This document shows, piece after piece, positions 26,629 through 34,831 of a stretch of DNA of 64,000 nt; the stretch's first letter is position 1; each line of letters opens with the position of its first letter. Both the position numbers and the translations under genes were made by a program. Where the stretch lies: contig JAXMBN010000006.1 of assembly GCA_046349875.1 (NCBI GenBank), positions 62,001 to 126,000 of the forward strand, written 5' to 3'. The DNA comes from JAXMBN01 sp046349875. GTDB taxonomy: Bacteria; Planctomycetota; Planctomycetia; Pirellulales; Pirellulaceae. The notes beneath the pieces were generated by a model. That model ran no database searches. It saw only the letters and a program-made list of their open reading frames with translations, and was not told the DNA's origin.

Positions 26629-27518
26629 CCGAACCAAGTGAGATCGAACAGTACCGTCGCCAGTTTGCCGACGTTAAAGATGTTTCGTTCGGACAGCTCG
26701 CGAATGGATTTGGATTTATCGAAATCGATTCGCCAAAATGTTTTGGGAAGGTCTATCTTCAAGGGGCTCACCTTGCCGAATTTCGGCGGAAAACGTCGGC
26801 GAAACCCATTCTTTTTATGAGTCAGGAGGCCTGGTTGGAGGACGGGAAGCCGATACGAGGTGGAGTACCGATCTGCTTTCCATGGTTTGGAGGTCGAAGC
26901 GATGCGCCTCATTTGCCAGCGCATGGCACGGCTCGTATAACGCCTTGGAAGCTTCGCGCGATTGAGAATGCGAGCAACGGACTTCGATTGACCTTTCAAT
27001 GGCAGAGTGATGGATGGGCATTGGTTTATTTGCTCGTGTTAGGTGACCAACTTCAATTGGAACTCGAAGTGACCAATGCGAGTTTCCAAAAACAGACCTT
27101 TGAAGCAGCTCTCCATACCTATTTCTTGTTAGCCGATTCGTCGAAGGCGTTTTTAACAGGATTAGAAAAGGCAACGTATCTGGATCAACTAACAGGTAAA
27201 GATTGCGATGCGGAAGAGCGAGCCATTGAGTTTCGAGAAGAGACCGATCGTATTTATGCTGGCACGCATGCGCAGATTGTTTTGGAAGACCCTGTTTGGA
27301 AACGACGAATCGTGATTTGCCCAAAGGGCTCGCAATCGACTGTTGTATGGAATCCATGGATCGCTAAGTCGCAACGAATGCCTGACTTTGGCGATGAGGA
27401 ATACCATGGGATGTGTTGTGTCGAAACGGCAAATGTTCGACGGCAATCCGTCACGTTGGGGCCGGGCGAGAGAACTCTTATGTCGGTAGCGATTCGCGAA
27501 GAATTCTTTGAGGGCTGA
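26625..27518 (+). CDS. D-hexose-6-phosphate mutarotase (YeaD-like aldose 1-epimerase)
   Basis: 297 residues. GKVYLQGAHLAEFR, then PIRGGVPICFPWFGG and HGTARITPW are the sugar-phosphate mutarotase signatures, with the conserved His in the HGTAR motif. EAALHTYF near residue 160 and VVWNPWIAKSQRMPDFGDEEY (split here: VVWNPW, then DEEYHGMCCVE) carry the second catalytic region with the conserved Glu. The enzyme interconverts alpha and beta anomers of hexose 6-phosphates. Its ATG overlaps the TauE stop by four bases. Confidence 0.92.
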   Translation: MTEPSEIEQYRRQFADVKDVSFGQLANGFGFIEIDSPKCFGKVYLQGAHLAEFRRKTSAKPILFMSQEAWLEDGKPIRGGVPICFPWFGGRSDAPHLPAHGTARITPWKLRAIENASNGLRLTFQWQSDGWALVYLLVLGDQLQLELEVTNASFQKQTFEAALHTYFLLADSSKAFLTGLEKATYLDQLTGKDCDAEERAIEFREETDRIYAGTHAQIVLEDPVWKRRIVICPKGSQSTVVWNPWIAKSQRMPDFGDEEYHGMCCVETANVRRQSVTLGPGERTLMSVAIREEFFEG

Positions 27519-27521
27519 CGT

Positions 27522-27782
27522 TTAGGAGAGTAAACGGTTTACTCGTTGGCGAAGCTGTTCTTTGCGATGGTTGGTAAGAGAACGCCAATCCTTGTTTCTC
27601 AATCCTGCATCCATAGCCCACAACAAATTTAGGCTGGCTCGAGGATAATTTTGTTTGACCAAACAATAGGCATCGATCGGGCCAATCGATCGCAAATCGT
27701 CGATCGAAGCGATGCCGACCGCTCGCAGCCATGCACCACTCTTGGGGCCGAGATTCATCAACGATTCAATGGGTTCATGCAT
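27522..27782 (-). CDS. TfoX/Sxy C-terminal-domain protein
   Basis: 86 residues, the normal length of a stand-alone TfoX C-terminal domain. The signature is SLMNLGPKSGAWLRAVGI then SIDDLRSIGPIDAYCLVK, a helix-hairpin-helix-like fold, followed by LLWAMDAGLRNKDW. In competence regulator TfoX/Sxy this domain is C-terminal; short free-standing versions have no known role. It is convergent with the mutarotase gene, whose stop lies three bases away. Confidence 0.88.
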   Translation of the reverse strand: MHEPIESLMNLGPKSGAWLRAVGIASIDDLRSIGPIDAYCLVKQNYPRASLNLLWAMDAGLRNKDWRSLTNHRKEQLRQRVNRLLS

Positions 27783-27849
27783 GAATTTGCTGGTATTCGT
27801 TTGAGCTGTCGAACGTGGCGATGGAAAGCGAGCAAAGGACGTGGCATCG

Positions 27850-28743
27850 ATGAGTGAAGCTTGGAGCGTCGTGGTGCTTCCAGCGGCCGCGTCATTATTT
27901 TATGCCGTCGCTGTCTTGCTGCTCAAACGGTCGAGCGATTTGGGCACGAATGTTTGGCAGACTACCTTTATTTGTAATTGTATGAGCGCCGTCTGTTATT
28001 GTTTTCTGTGGGGATTCGGCGGCAAGGTGATCGCTTGGACCGAGATCTGGCAGCCAGCCTTGATTGCGCTATTGCTGATGGGTGGCATGAGTTTCCAATT
28101 TCTTGCCATCGATCGCGGAGACGTTTCGGTTGCGGTTCCCGTGATGGGATTGAAGGTGTTGGTCGTAGCTTTTCTGACTCCATGGCTGACATCGGAGGCT
28201 TACGAAGCCGGGTTATGGGGGGCGGCTCTTTGTTCCGTATTGGGTATCGTCCTCCTCCATTGGCAAAGAGGAGAACGATCGGTTCGGGCGTGGCGTGTAT
28301 CCTTGCTGGCAGGAGGAGCCGCTTCGATCTGCTTCGGTTTGTTTGATCTTCTGGTGCAACGTTGGGGGCCGGATTGGGGTATGGGACGCTTGTTGCCTTG
28401 TATCTTTGGCATCAATGCGATCTTCACGCTTGTGCTTGGGATGATCTTTCCGTTGTCTTGGAAAAGCATGCCCCAAGGCGCCTGGAAATGGACGCTTTCG
28501 GGAGCGTTTTTATTGAGCTTACAGAGTATTTTGTTCGTGAGTTGTTTAGCGATCTATGGACGTGCGACGTCGTCGAACATCATCTATTCTTCGCGCGGAT
28601 TGATGAGTTTGTTCTTGGTACTGATGCTTGGCCATTGGTTTTATAGCCAAGAGCAAAAACTCGGGTGGAAAGTCAAGTCGACGCGAATGGTCGGTGCGGC
28701 CTTGATTTTATGCGCGATCCTTTGGACCGTTGTCATGAAGTAG
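27850..28743 (+). CDS. EamA/DMT superfamily transporter
   Basis: 297 residues with about ten membrane helices in two halves (first half ends near GIVLLHW; the second begins with RVSLLAGGAASICFGLFDLL), the EamA duplication typical of drug/metabolite transporters. ATG 27850 is preferred over GTG 27841 because AAAGGA lies about 11 bases upstream of the ATG. The conserved region AIDRGDVSVAVPVMGLKVLV in the first half and IYSSRGLMSLFLV in the second match the family. The substrate is unknown. Confidence 0.85.
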   Translation: MSEAWSVVVLPAAASLFYAVAVLLLKRSSDLGTNVWQTTFICNCMSAVCYCFLWGFGGKVIAWTEIWQPALIALLLMGGMSFQFLAIDRGDVSVAVPVMGLKVLVVAFLTPWLTSEAYEAGLWGAALCSVLGIVLLHWQRGERSVRAWRVSLLAGGAASICFGLFDLLVQRWGPDWGMGRLLPCIFGINAIFTLVLGMIFPLSWKSMPQGAWKWTLSGAFLLSLQSILFVSCLAIYGRATSSNIIYSSRGLMSLFLVLMLGHWFYSQEQKLGWKVKSTRMVGAALILCAILWTVVMK

Positions 28744-28830
28744 AGTGGATGGCAACGCAAATCCCCGATCGAGATTACAATGATTTTTCGTTACTGAAAT
28801 CGATTAGGTTCGGCGAAGCGGATTGAAGTA

Positions 28831-28857
28831 CAAGGAAAAATCCTTGGTATTTGTTTT
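28831..28857 (+). terminator. probable intrinsic terminator after the DMT transporter gene
   Basis: Six-base stem CAAGGA (28831-28836) and TCCTTG (28841-28846) with an AAAA loop, followed by GTATTTGTTTTT. The stem is short but the T tract is good. It lies about 90 bases after the transporter stop and 40 bases before the next start. Confidence 0.45.
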
Positions 28858-28897
28858 TCCAAAAGTCTTGGTGATGGTTTAAGAAAAGAGTGATCGT

Positions 28898-30082
28898 ATG
28901 GCCGTAGGATTTGGAAGTAGTGGTCACCATCGGTTGGCGTATTGCACGAACGTTCATGCAGGAGCCACTTTGGAACTCGTTCTTCAGAATCTGGAGCGAT
29001 ATGCCTGCAAGACTCAAGCATTGCTCGACCCTCACCGGCCACTAGGTGTTGGATTGTGGTTGGCAGAAGATGCTGCCGCGATGGCTCTGAAGGAACAATC
29101 GATCGATACGTTTTGTGAATGGATCCGTGAGCATCGGCTTTCGGTATTTACGATGAATGGTTTTCCGCAAGGCAACTTTCATCAAGCGGTCGTAAAGCAT
29201 CGCGTCTATTTGCCGACTTGGTTTGAGGCGGCGCGACTCCAATACACTCGGTCACTGGTTCAGATTTTGAGGCGATGCTTGCAGCCAGGTCAGATCGGTT
29301 CGATATCGACGTTGCCAATCGCGTGGGGATCGCCGCGACCTTCTCACCAGCAACTTGTTCAGGCAGGCCAGTATTTGATCAACTTGGCGGAGGAGCTGCA
29401 CACCTTGCGGGAAGAGTCTGGGCAAGAGATCGTATTGGCATTGGAGCCCGAACCTGGTTGTTTGGCCGGGAATTCGCAAGCCATGCGGGAGTTCTTTCGC
29501 GACTATGTTTTGACGCAAAACAACAATGATTGCGTAAGGCGTCATCTCACGATTTGTCATGATGTGTGCCATGCAGCGGTGATGCAGGAAAATCAAGCCG
29601 AGGAGTTGCAGGCCTATAAGGACATGGGGTTGAGAATTGGCAAAGTCCAGGTCTCATCGGCCATCGATATTGACTGGGATCGATTGGACAGCGATCAGCG
29701 GCAGAAGGCGTTGGCTCAGTTGGGGGCTTTTGCAGAGGATCGGTATCTGCACCAAACATCTATTATGCAAGGCGGGCAGTTTGAACTAGTGGAGGACCTT
29801 CCCCAAAAGTTGGCGTCCATTCGCGAAGAAGGTGAACTTGCGGGACGTTGGCGTGTCCATTTCCATGTCCCGGTTTTCGCTGAACAATTGGGGCTCTTAG
29901 GAACAACCCAGCGGGAGATATCGACCTGTTTGAAGTTGCTTCGTGGATACTCCCTCGAAGACTTTACAGGGCACTGGGAAGTGGAAACCTATGCATGGAG
30001 TGTCCTGCCCGAACCGTTTGCGCCATCGGATCTTTCCGAGGGAATCGCCAGGGAACTGGCATGGTTCGAGCAGCAGTGGTAG
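28898..30082 (+). CDS. EboE-like TIM-barrel protein (xylose isomerase-like)
   Basis: 394 residues. HRLAYCTNVHAGATLELVL at the N-terminus, LGVGLWLAEDAA, FTMNGFPQGNFH and ALEPEPGCL match the proteins called EboE, a sugar-phosphate-isomerase-like TIM barrel found in Ebo clusters that move isoprenoid-linked metabolites; I recall this from family knowledge and could not check it. Metal-ligand-like residues (Glu in LEPEPG, His in CHDVCHA, HFHVPVF, and Glu in HWEVETYAW) are where xylose-isomerase-like barrels hold theirs. Other ebo genes (eboA-D, F) are absent here. It is followed after 137 bases by pdxJ. Confidence 0.62.
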   Translation: MAVGFGSSGHHRLAYCTNVHAGATLELVLQNLERYACKTQALLDPHRPLGVGLWLAEDAAAMALKEQSIDTFCEWIREHRLSVFTMNGFPQGNFHQAVVKHRVYLPTWFEAARLQYTRSLVQILRRCLQPGQIGSISTLPIAWGSPRPSHQQLVQAGQYLINLAEELHTLREESGQEIVLALEPEPGCLAGNSQAMREFFRDYVLTQNNNDCVRRHLTICHDVCHAAVMQENQAEELQAYKDMGLRIGKVQVSSAIDIDWDRLDSDQRQKALAQLGAFAEDRYLHQTSIMQGGQFELVEDLPQKLASIREEGELAGRWRVHFHVPVFAEQLGLLGTTQREISTCLKLLRGYSLEDFTGHWEVETYAWSVLPEPFAPSDLSEGIARELAWFEQQW

Positions 30083-30219
30083 ACATTTTGGACGGTCATG
30101 GATACTCTTGGTTGACCTTTTGAGTGTTCTAGGGGAGATCCCATCCACCCTTCTTTCGGTGGCGTTGGTCTGGTGAAGTGGAAAAAGGAATGGAGAGGTG
30201 CCAGGTCGGGCGAAGAGAA

Positions 30220-30948
30220 ATGATTGAGTTGGGAATCAATATCGACCACGTTGCAACCGTCCGACAAGCTCGGCGCACTTACGAACCCGATCCGGTAACC
30301 GCGGCCGCGTTCGCTGAATTAGGTGGAGCGGACGTTATCACGGTTCATCTCCGCGAAGATCGAAGGCATATCATCGATCGCGATGTGCGGATCCTTCGGC
30401 AGACTGTGAGCGTCAAGTACAACTTGGAAATGTCGTTGGCTGACGAGATTGTGGATCTGGCTTGCGAGGTAATTCCCGATCAGGTAACGCTGGTACCCGA
30501 AAAGCGCGAGGAAGTCACGACCGAAGGTGGCTTGGATTTGAGTCGCGATGTGGAACGTGTACGCAGAGCCATTCAACGATTGCATGAGCGAAAAATCTTT
30601 GTAAGTCTTTTTTTGGATCCCGATTCCAAGCAAATTGAACTCGCCAAACAACTCGACGCAGACGCTATTGAATTGCATACGGGACAGTATGCGTTAGCCA
30701 AAGGGGCAAGCGTCGAGCATGAGCGTAAAAGGTTGGCAGATGCAGGATCGCAGATCGTTCAGTTGGGGATGCGATTGCATGCGGGGCATGGTTTGAACTA
30801 TCGCAACGTGCAAGCCATCGCAGCGATTGCCGAGATGCGTGAATTAAACATTGGACATAGTATCGTGGCCCGCGCCATCTTCGTTGGTTTGAAGGACGCG
30901 GTTCGCGAGATGAAGGATATTCTGCTCCATATGGAGCGAACTCGTTAG
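30220..30948 (+). CDS. pdxJ: pyridoxine 5'-phosphate synthase
   Basis: 242 residues from ATG 30220, which GAAGAG precedes; the ORF's earlier ATGs add residues not found in the family. The N-terminus is IELGINIDHVATVRQAR, the classical PdxJ start with Asn and His in the active site, followed by ITVHLREDRRHI and VTLVPEKREEVTTEGGLDL. LRLHAGHGLNY-like MRLHAGHGLNYRNV and ELNIGHSIVARAIFVGL complete the phosphate-binding part. It joins 3-amino-1-hydroxyacetone phosphate with deoxyxylulose 5-phosphate in vitamin B6 synthesis. dapA follows 33 bases downstream. Confidence 0.97.
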   Translation: MIELGINIDHVATVRQARRTYEPDPVTAAAFAELGGADVITVHLREDRRHIIDRDVRILRQTVSVKYNLEMSLADEIVDLACEVIPDQVTLVPEKREEVTTEGGLDLSRDVERVRRAIQRLHERKIFVSLFLDPDSKQIELAKQLDADAIELHTGQYALAKGASVEHERKRLADAGSQIVQLGMRLHAGHGLNYRNVQAIAAIAEMRELNIGHSIVARAIFVGLKDAVREMKDILLHMERTR

Positions 30949-30981
30949 TTACTAATTCGTTCGTTTGAGACAAGATAAAGA

Positions 30982-31887
30982 ATGAGTACAGACACGACCA
31001 AGCGTAAAGGGTCAGATTTTGCCGGGCTCGGTGTAGCAATTGTTACACCTTTTCGCGATGGGCACCTCGATCGCGATAAATTGCGAGAGCAGATCGAATT
31101 CCAGATCGCTTCTGGTACGACGTTTCTCGTCCCAGTTGGTACGACGGGTGAATCGCCAACGCTTACGCATGAAGAGCATGAGCGCGTGATCAGCGAAGTG
31201 ATTCAACTGGCGCAAGGACGCTGCAAAGTGATGGCAGGAACTGGTAGCAATTCCACTGCCGAAGCTCTACGACTCACGCGTTGGGCGGCGCGAGAAGGGG
31301 CGGATGCCTCATTGCAAGTGGCGCCCTATTACAACAAGCCTATGCAAGAAGGCTTCTATCAGCACTTCAAAGCAATTGCTGAAGACGTTGGCATCCAGCA
31401 TTGCGTGTACAACATTCCTGGTCGCGCTGCCAAGAATATCGAGCCCGAGACGATTGCACGTTTGGCTGAATTGCCGAATATTACCATGGTGAAAGAAGCA
31501 ACGGGATCATTGGATCAATGCTCTCAGATTCTCAACACTACGAACCTAACCGTGTTGTCCGGTGATGATTCTTTGACTCTTCCGATGATGTCGGTTGGTG
31601 CTGAAGGGGTTATCTCGGTTGCAGGTAACATTGTGCCTCGCGATATTATTGCGATGGTCCAAGCGGCTTTGAAAGGTGATTTCGCAACGGCGCAGAAGTG
31701 GCATCACAAGCTCTTTCCACTCTGTCGCGATATGCTCTCTCTTGCGACCAACCCCATTCCCGTGAAGGGCGCGATGAAGTTACTGGGGCGCGATACCGGG
31801 GAACTCCGATTGCCGATGACGGCGCTGGAAGAATCGCAATTTGCGAAGCTTCGTCAAACGTTGGTCAACTACGGTCTATTGTCCTAA
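30982..31887 (+). CDS. dapA: 4-hydroxy-tetrahydrodipicolinate synthase
   Basis: 301 residues. VPVGTTGESPTLTHEEH holds the TT pair, Tyr143 sits in CVYNIPGRAA and the Schiff-base Lys171 in MVKEATG; GDDSLTLPMMSVGAEGVISV closes the barrel. All catalytic residues of DapA are present. It condenses pyruvate with aspartate semialdehyde in the diaminopimelate/lysine pathway. It follows pdxJ at 33 bases, probably cotranscribed, and ends at a strong terminator. Confidence 0.95.
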   Translation: MSTDTTKRKGSDFAGLGVAIVTPFRDGHLDRDKLREQIEFQIASGTTFLVPVGTTGESPTLTHEEHERVISEVIQLAQGRCKVMAGTGSNSTAEALRLTRWAAREGADASLQVAPYYNKPMQEGFYQHFKAIAEDVGIQHCVYNIPGRAAKNIEPETIARLAELPNITMVKEATGSLDQCSQILNTTNLTVLSGDDSLTLPMMSVGAEGVISVAGNIVPRDIIAMVQAALKGDFATAQKWHHKLFPLCRDMLSLATNPIPVKGAMKLLGRDTGELRLPMTALEESQFAKLRQTLVNYGLLS

Positions 31888-31967
31888 ATCGTTTTGGCAG
31901 CCTCGGGCTTTCCCAGTCGAAGATTGGGCGAATGCCTGACTTGCTCTGTGAAAAATAAATGCAATAA

Positions 31968-32003
31968 GGCTCTGGGAGAGGCGACTTTCCCAGAGCCTTT
32001 TTT
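31968..32003 (+). terminator. intrinsic terminator after dapA
   Basis: Perfect ten-base stem GGCTCTGGGA (31968-31977) and TCCCAGAGCC (31988-31997) with a ten-base loop, followed by six T. It is about 80 bases after the dapA stop and is the clearest intrinsic terminator in the window. Confidence 0.9.
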
Positions 32004-32447
32004 CATAGATGCAGCCGTTGTTGAGCGGTGTATATGGATTCGAGATGGGGTCGACGAAAGAAGTGACAAGACGTTTGTAGGGGTTGTAGGGAGCGTATCG
32101 CAAAGAAATCGCAGCGGATTCTTCGAGCGGTCCGTGGAAGTCGGAACCGTGAGATACGTTTTCTGAATGGGTATGAGGGGGAAGGTCTGTACCCACTCAA
32201 GTTCTAGCCAACACCGTCTCCGTGGATCGAGTGTTGGACCGATCGAAAAATCGTCCTAATGAAGGGCGATAATCTCGATGAGTTCGTGTGTCGCCAGGGA
32301 CAACGCCATGGTGAAAGCAAATCACAACGTGGACTCGCTTGACGGGAGGTTCGGAAACGGCCAGCCCTCGATGGAGAGAGACCGCGCTCACACGAAAGAA
32401 TCATTGTCGAATGTCGAGCTAGGAATCTTCGTAGATTTCGATTTTGG
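32004..32447. other. no confident gene; carries the probable 5' part of a frameshifted gene
   Basis: After the dapA terminator, short ORFs run in conflicting frames. From about 32371 the plus-strand frame (ATG 32371) reads a protein-like segment ending VELGIFVDFDFGWDEEGAWQ, which appears to be the lost N-terminus of the next gene. Nothing else was recognised. Confidence 0.45.
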
Positions 32448-33272
32448 TTGGGACGAGGAAGGTGCCTGGCAAGCCAAGCGGTCATGGAAGGAATGGGGCT
32501 AGACTGTGACGACTTGGTGGAAGGGTCGACAGGCTGGCAGATTCGGGTCCGCGTTGACCTCTTTGAGGTACAAGATCTAAGCGTCCTCATCGACCAATTG
32601 GAACAGATTGGTTGGCAGTATGGTGGTCGCCTAGTCGAGAACGCCAACAAGCGGGCGATCGAAGAAGTCCAGAAAACCACGCAGGCTCGGCGTCGTTTTG
32701 CGAAGGTTGCTCATCGGCTCGGGAAGTACGAAGAGTCGATCGACCGTTGGCGCGAAATGCAGACCACTGGGATGGCAACTCGTTCCGAGGCATCTTTGTG
32801 GATCGGATGGGCGGCGCTGTTGCGAGGGAATTGGGAAGACGCGAGGCAGGAATTTGAGATTGCTATCGCCGAATCGCGGGACATTGCGAGCCGAGCATCA
32901 GGTTTGTGCGGAATGGGGTGGTGTTTATTCCGGCAACAGAAAACGGTGGAGGCCGAAGCCTTTTTCCTGGAGGCACTGGCAATAGAAACGCAGGCAGAAT
33001 CGCAGTTCGGCATGGCCTGTTGCCGCATGGAAGAGGGGGCCGTCGACGCTGGACTCGGTTGGCTACGATTGGCCTGTGCTTCGAATCCGGCTTGCAAAGA
33101 GGCTTCACGCAAGGAACCCGCCTTTGAGGCGGTGCGATATTTGCCGCTTTTTCAGCATTTATCGAAAGTGACGTGGAAGGACCGCATCTGGTTGGTGTGG
33201 AACCGACTTCCATTTCCTTCGAATCGCAGGTCTGATTTCGTTGACCGTATGAGAATAAGCGAATTATACTGA
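32448..33272 (+). CDS. TPR-type protein with an RraB-like N-terminus, probably frameshifted
   Basis: The ORF opens at a TTG; the first ATG is 32484. The segment DDLVEGSTGWQIRVRVDL followed by LEQIGWQYGGRLVE resembles the end of an RraB-like (ribonuclease E inhibitor) domain, and its missing beginning, FDFGWDEEGAWQAK, lies in the other plus-strand frame just upstream; one lost base near 32475 would join them. After residue ~85 there are at least three TPR-like helix pairs (RFAKVAHRLGKYEESIDRW, LWIGWAALLRGNWEDARQEF, GMGWCLFRQQKTVEAEAFF). No signal peptide was seen. The role is unknown. It lies downstream of the dapA terminator, so it has its own promoter. Confidence 0.55.
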   Translation: MGRGRCLASQAVMEGMGLDCDDLVEGSTGWQIRVRVDLFEVQDLSVLIDQLEQIGWQYGGRLVENANKRAIEEVQKTTQARRRFAKVAHRLGKYEESIDRWREMQTTGMATRSEASLWIGWAALLRGNWEDARQEFEIAIAESRDIASRASGLCGMGWCLFRQQKTVEAEAFFLEALAIETQAESQFGMACCRMEEGAVDAGLGWLRLACASNPACKEASRKEPAFEAVRYLPLFQHLSKVTWKDRIWLVWNRLPFPSNRRSDFVDRMRISELY

Positions 33273-33375
33273 TGGCTAGGTTTCAATCGCATGGGAATCG
33301 GCAGTGCCTTGGGCAGGAGTCGATTCATGAGGCCATCCTCCTTAGTTAAGCTCCTCCGTTTTGAATGGTTCTTCC

Positions 33376-34359
33376 ATGGTGATGCGGTTCGTTCGCGTAA
33401 GTCTTTGTTTAGCGCTATCGAGTGTCTGTTCGATGGCCGTTGCAACCGCGCAGGGCAAGGATGGAGTGCAAGGCTCCAAGTCTGGATTGCCTCCTCGCAA
33501 GTTGGCAGAAGGCGTATTGACCATTGTTCCGCCCAATCCGCAACCAGAAGAAACCGCATTGGGGCCAATGGATTTGGATTTGGTGAAAGCTCATCCGGAG
33601 TTGGCTTGGACCGCACCAACGTTTCCGGAGAACAGTCCTTTTTATTCTTCTTCCGCCGAGACTTTGCTCGAGAAAAGCAAAGGAGTTGTGCTTCGCCATC
33701 CGGTTTTCGCCTTGGAATTTGCATTCAAACCAATGCGAATGATTTCGGTTGAAGTGAATGGTGAAAGCAAGCTGGTATGGTACCTCCTTTATCGAATTCG
33801 GTATTTGGGTAACGACGTGCATCCTACGGTTATCGAAGGTGAGGATGGCATTGGAGTTCCTGAAGAACCGAAACGAAAGGTTTCCGAAAGCGTGCTATTT
33901 TTGCCTCGCTTTACATTGATGGCCACGCAGTCTCAGCGAATGCTTCCGGAGCAAGTGATTCCTGCAGCCAAAGACGCCATTGCCGCTCGCGAGCGAGTAG
34001 GCAAGCCTTTGTTGGATTCGGTCGAGATCATGCGAAAAATCCCCAAGAGTGCTGACGGAATCGAGCATGAATTTTGGGGCATTGCTACTTGGATGAATGT
34101 GGATCCATCGACCGACTTCTTCGCTGTACACGTCGAAGGGCTTACCAATGCGTACCGGATCGTGGAAGGTCCGAACGGCAAGAAATTTGAGAAGAAGGTC
34201 CTTCAAGTTCACTTTTGGCGGCCTGGGGACTCCATTGACCCCACTTTGGACGTGATCCGCCTAGGTGTGCCTGCATTTGAAGATCAAGAGCGGGTCCAAT
34301 ATGCATTAAAGCAATTTGGCCTCGAACAACGTCTTGATTACAAGTGGATTTACCGATAA
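33376..34359 (+). CDS. secreted hypothetical protein
   Basis: About 327 residues from ATG 33376 (a TTG at 33361 begins the longer ORF; a second ATG lies at 33382). A signal peptide with hydrophobic core VSLCLALSSVCSMAVATAQ is followed by a long soluble region with PPNPQPEETALGPMDLDLVK and SKLVWYLLYRIRYLGNDVHP. No motif reveals an activity, and I do not recognise a named family although similar secreted proteins are frequent in planctomycetes. The stop codon overlaps a stem-loop (34358-34390), and the ribosomal rpmA gene follows 133 bases later. Confidence 0.65.
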   Translation: MVMRFVRVSLCLALSSVCSMAVATAQGKDGVQGSKSGLPPRKLAEGVLTIVPPNPQPEETALGPMDLDLVKAHPELAWTAPTFPENSPFYSSSAETLLEKSKGVVLRHPVFALEFAFKPMRMISVEVNGESKLVWYLLYRIRYLGNDVHPTVIEGEDGIGVPEEPKRKVSESVLFLPRFTLMATQSQRMLPEQVIPAAKDAIAARERVGKPLLDSVEIMRKIPKSADGIEHEFWGIATWMNVDPSTDFFAVHVEGLTNAYRIVEGPNGKKFEKKVLQVHFWRPGDSIDPTLDVIRLGVPAFEDQERVQYALKQFGLEQRLDYKWIYR

Positions 34360-34390
34360 ACTACGGGACTTCACAGGAATTCTGTAGTTT
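34358..34390 (+). terminator. possible stem-loop at the end of the secreted-protein gene
   Basis: AAACTAC (34358-34364) pairs with GTAGTTT (34384-34390); inner wobble pairs could extend the stem to about 11. It starts within the stop codon of the upstream gene. No good T tract follows, so it may be a weak terminator or an rpmA leader structure. Confidence 0.35.
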
Positions 34391-34492
34391 GCCGCCTTGA
34401 AAAGATGGCGGACGAAGAGGCAGGGATTCGAATCGCTGTCATCCTGTGCGTCGCAGAATCGGTAAGTTGCAAGGGATACATCGGAGCCTTCC

Positions 34493-34744
34493 ATGGCACA
34501 CAAAAAAGGACAGGGGTCGACTCGAAACGGCCGTGATAGTAACGCTCAGCGTCGTGGCATCAAGAAGTTTGGTGGCGAGCACGTCATTCCGGGCGCCATT
34601 ATTTGCCGTCAAGTAGGCACCAAGTTCCAGCCAGGTCGCAACGTCGGCATGGGCAATGACTTCACGATCTACTCGCTGATCGAAGGCAATGTTTACTTTG
34701 ACCGATCAGGCAAGCGAATCAACGTCGCTGCGATCGAAGGCTAA
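34493..34744 (+). CDS. rpmA: 50S ribosomal protein L27
   Basis: 83 residues. AHKKGQGSTRNGRDSNAQRR directly after the start Met, then GIKKFGGEHVIPGAIICRQ and GNDFTIYSLIEGNVYFDR are the invariant L27 pattern. The N-terminal tail lies near the peptidyl-transferase centre. The ATG at 34493 follows GGAG. The usual upstream partner rplU (L21) is not adjacent; the preceding gene encodes an unrelated secreted protein. A GC-rich terminator-like hairpin follows. Confidence 0.97.
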   Translation: MAHKKGQGSTRNGRDSNAQRRGIKKFGGEHVIPGAIICRQVGTKFQPGRNVGMGNDFTIYSLIEGNVYFDRSGKRINVAAIEG

Positions 34745-34778
34745 GGCACCGCGCCTTTCGCATTGAAAAAACATAAAG

Positions 34779-34813
34779 AGCCCGGGGCTTGGATAGCAGG
34801 TCCCGGGCTTTTG
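34779..34813 (+). terminator. intrinsic terminator after rpmA
   Basis: AGCCCGGG (34779-34786) pairs with CCCGGGCT (34802-34809), followed by TTTTGT. The stem is GC-rich, the T run short. It lies 35 bases after the rpmA stop and 20 bases before the obg start, so obg may depend on read-through or have its own promoter. Confidence 0.7.
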
Positions 34814-34831
34814 TATTGAGAGGTTGTCGCT

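Noticed and set aside
34415..34440. T-arm-like sequence (CAGGGATTCGAATCGCTG) suggesting a tRNA
   Set aside because: No acceptor stem or anticodon arm can be paired at the right distance on either strand; the match is an isolated near-palindrome.
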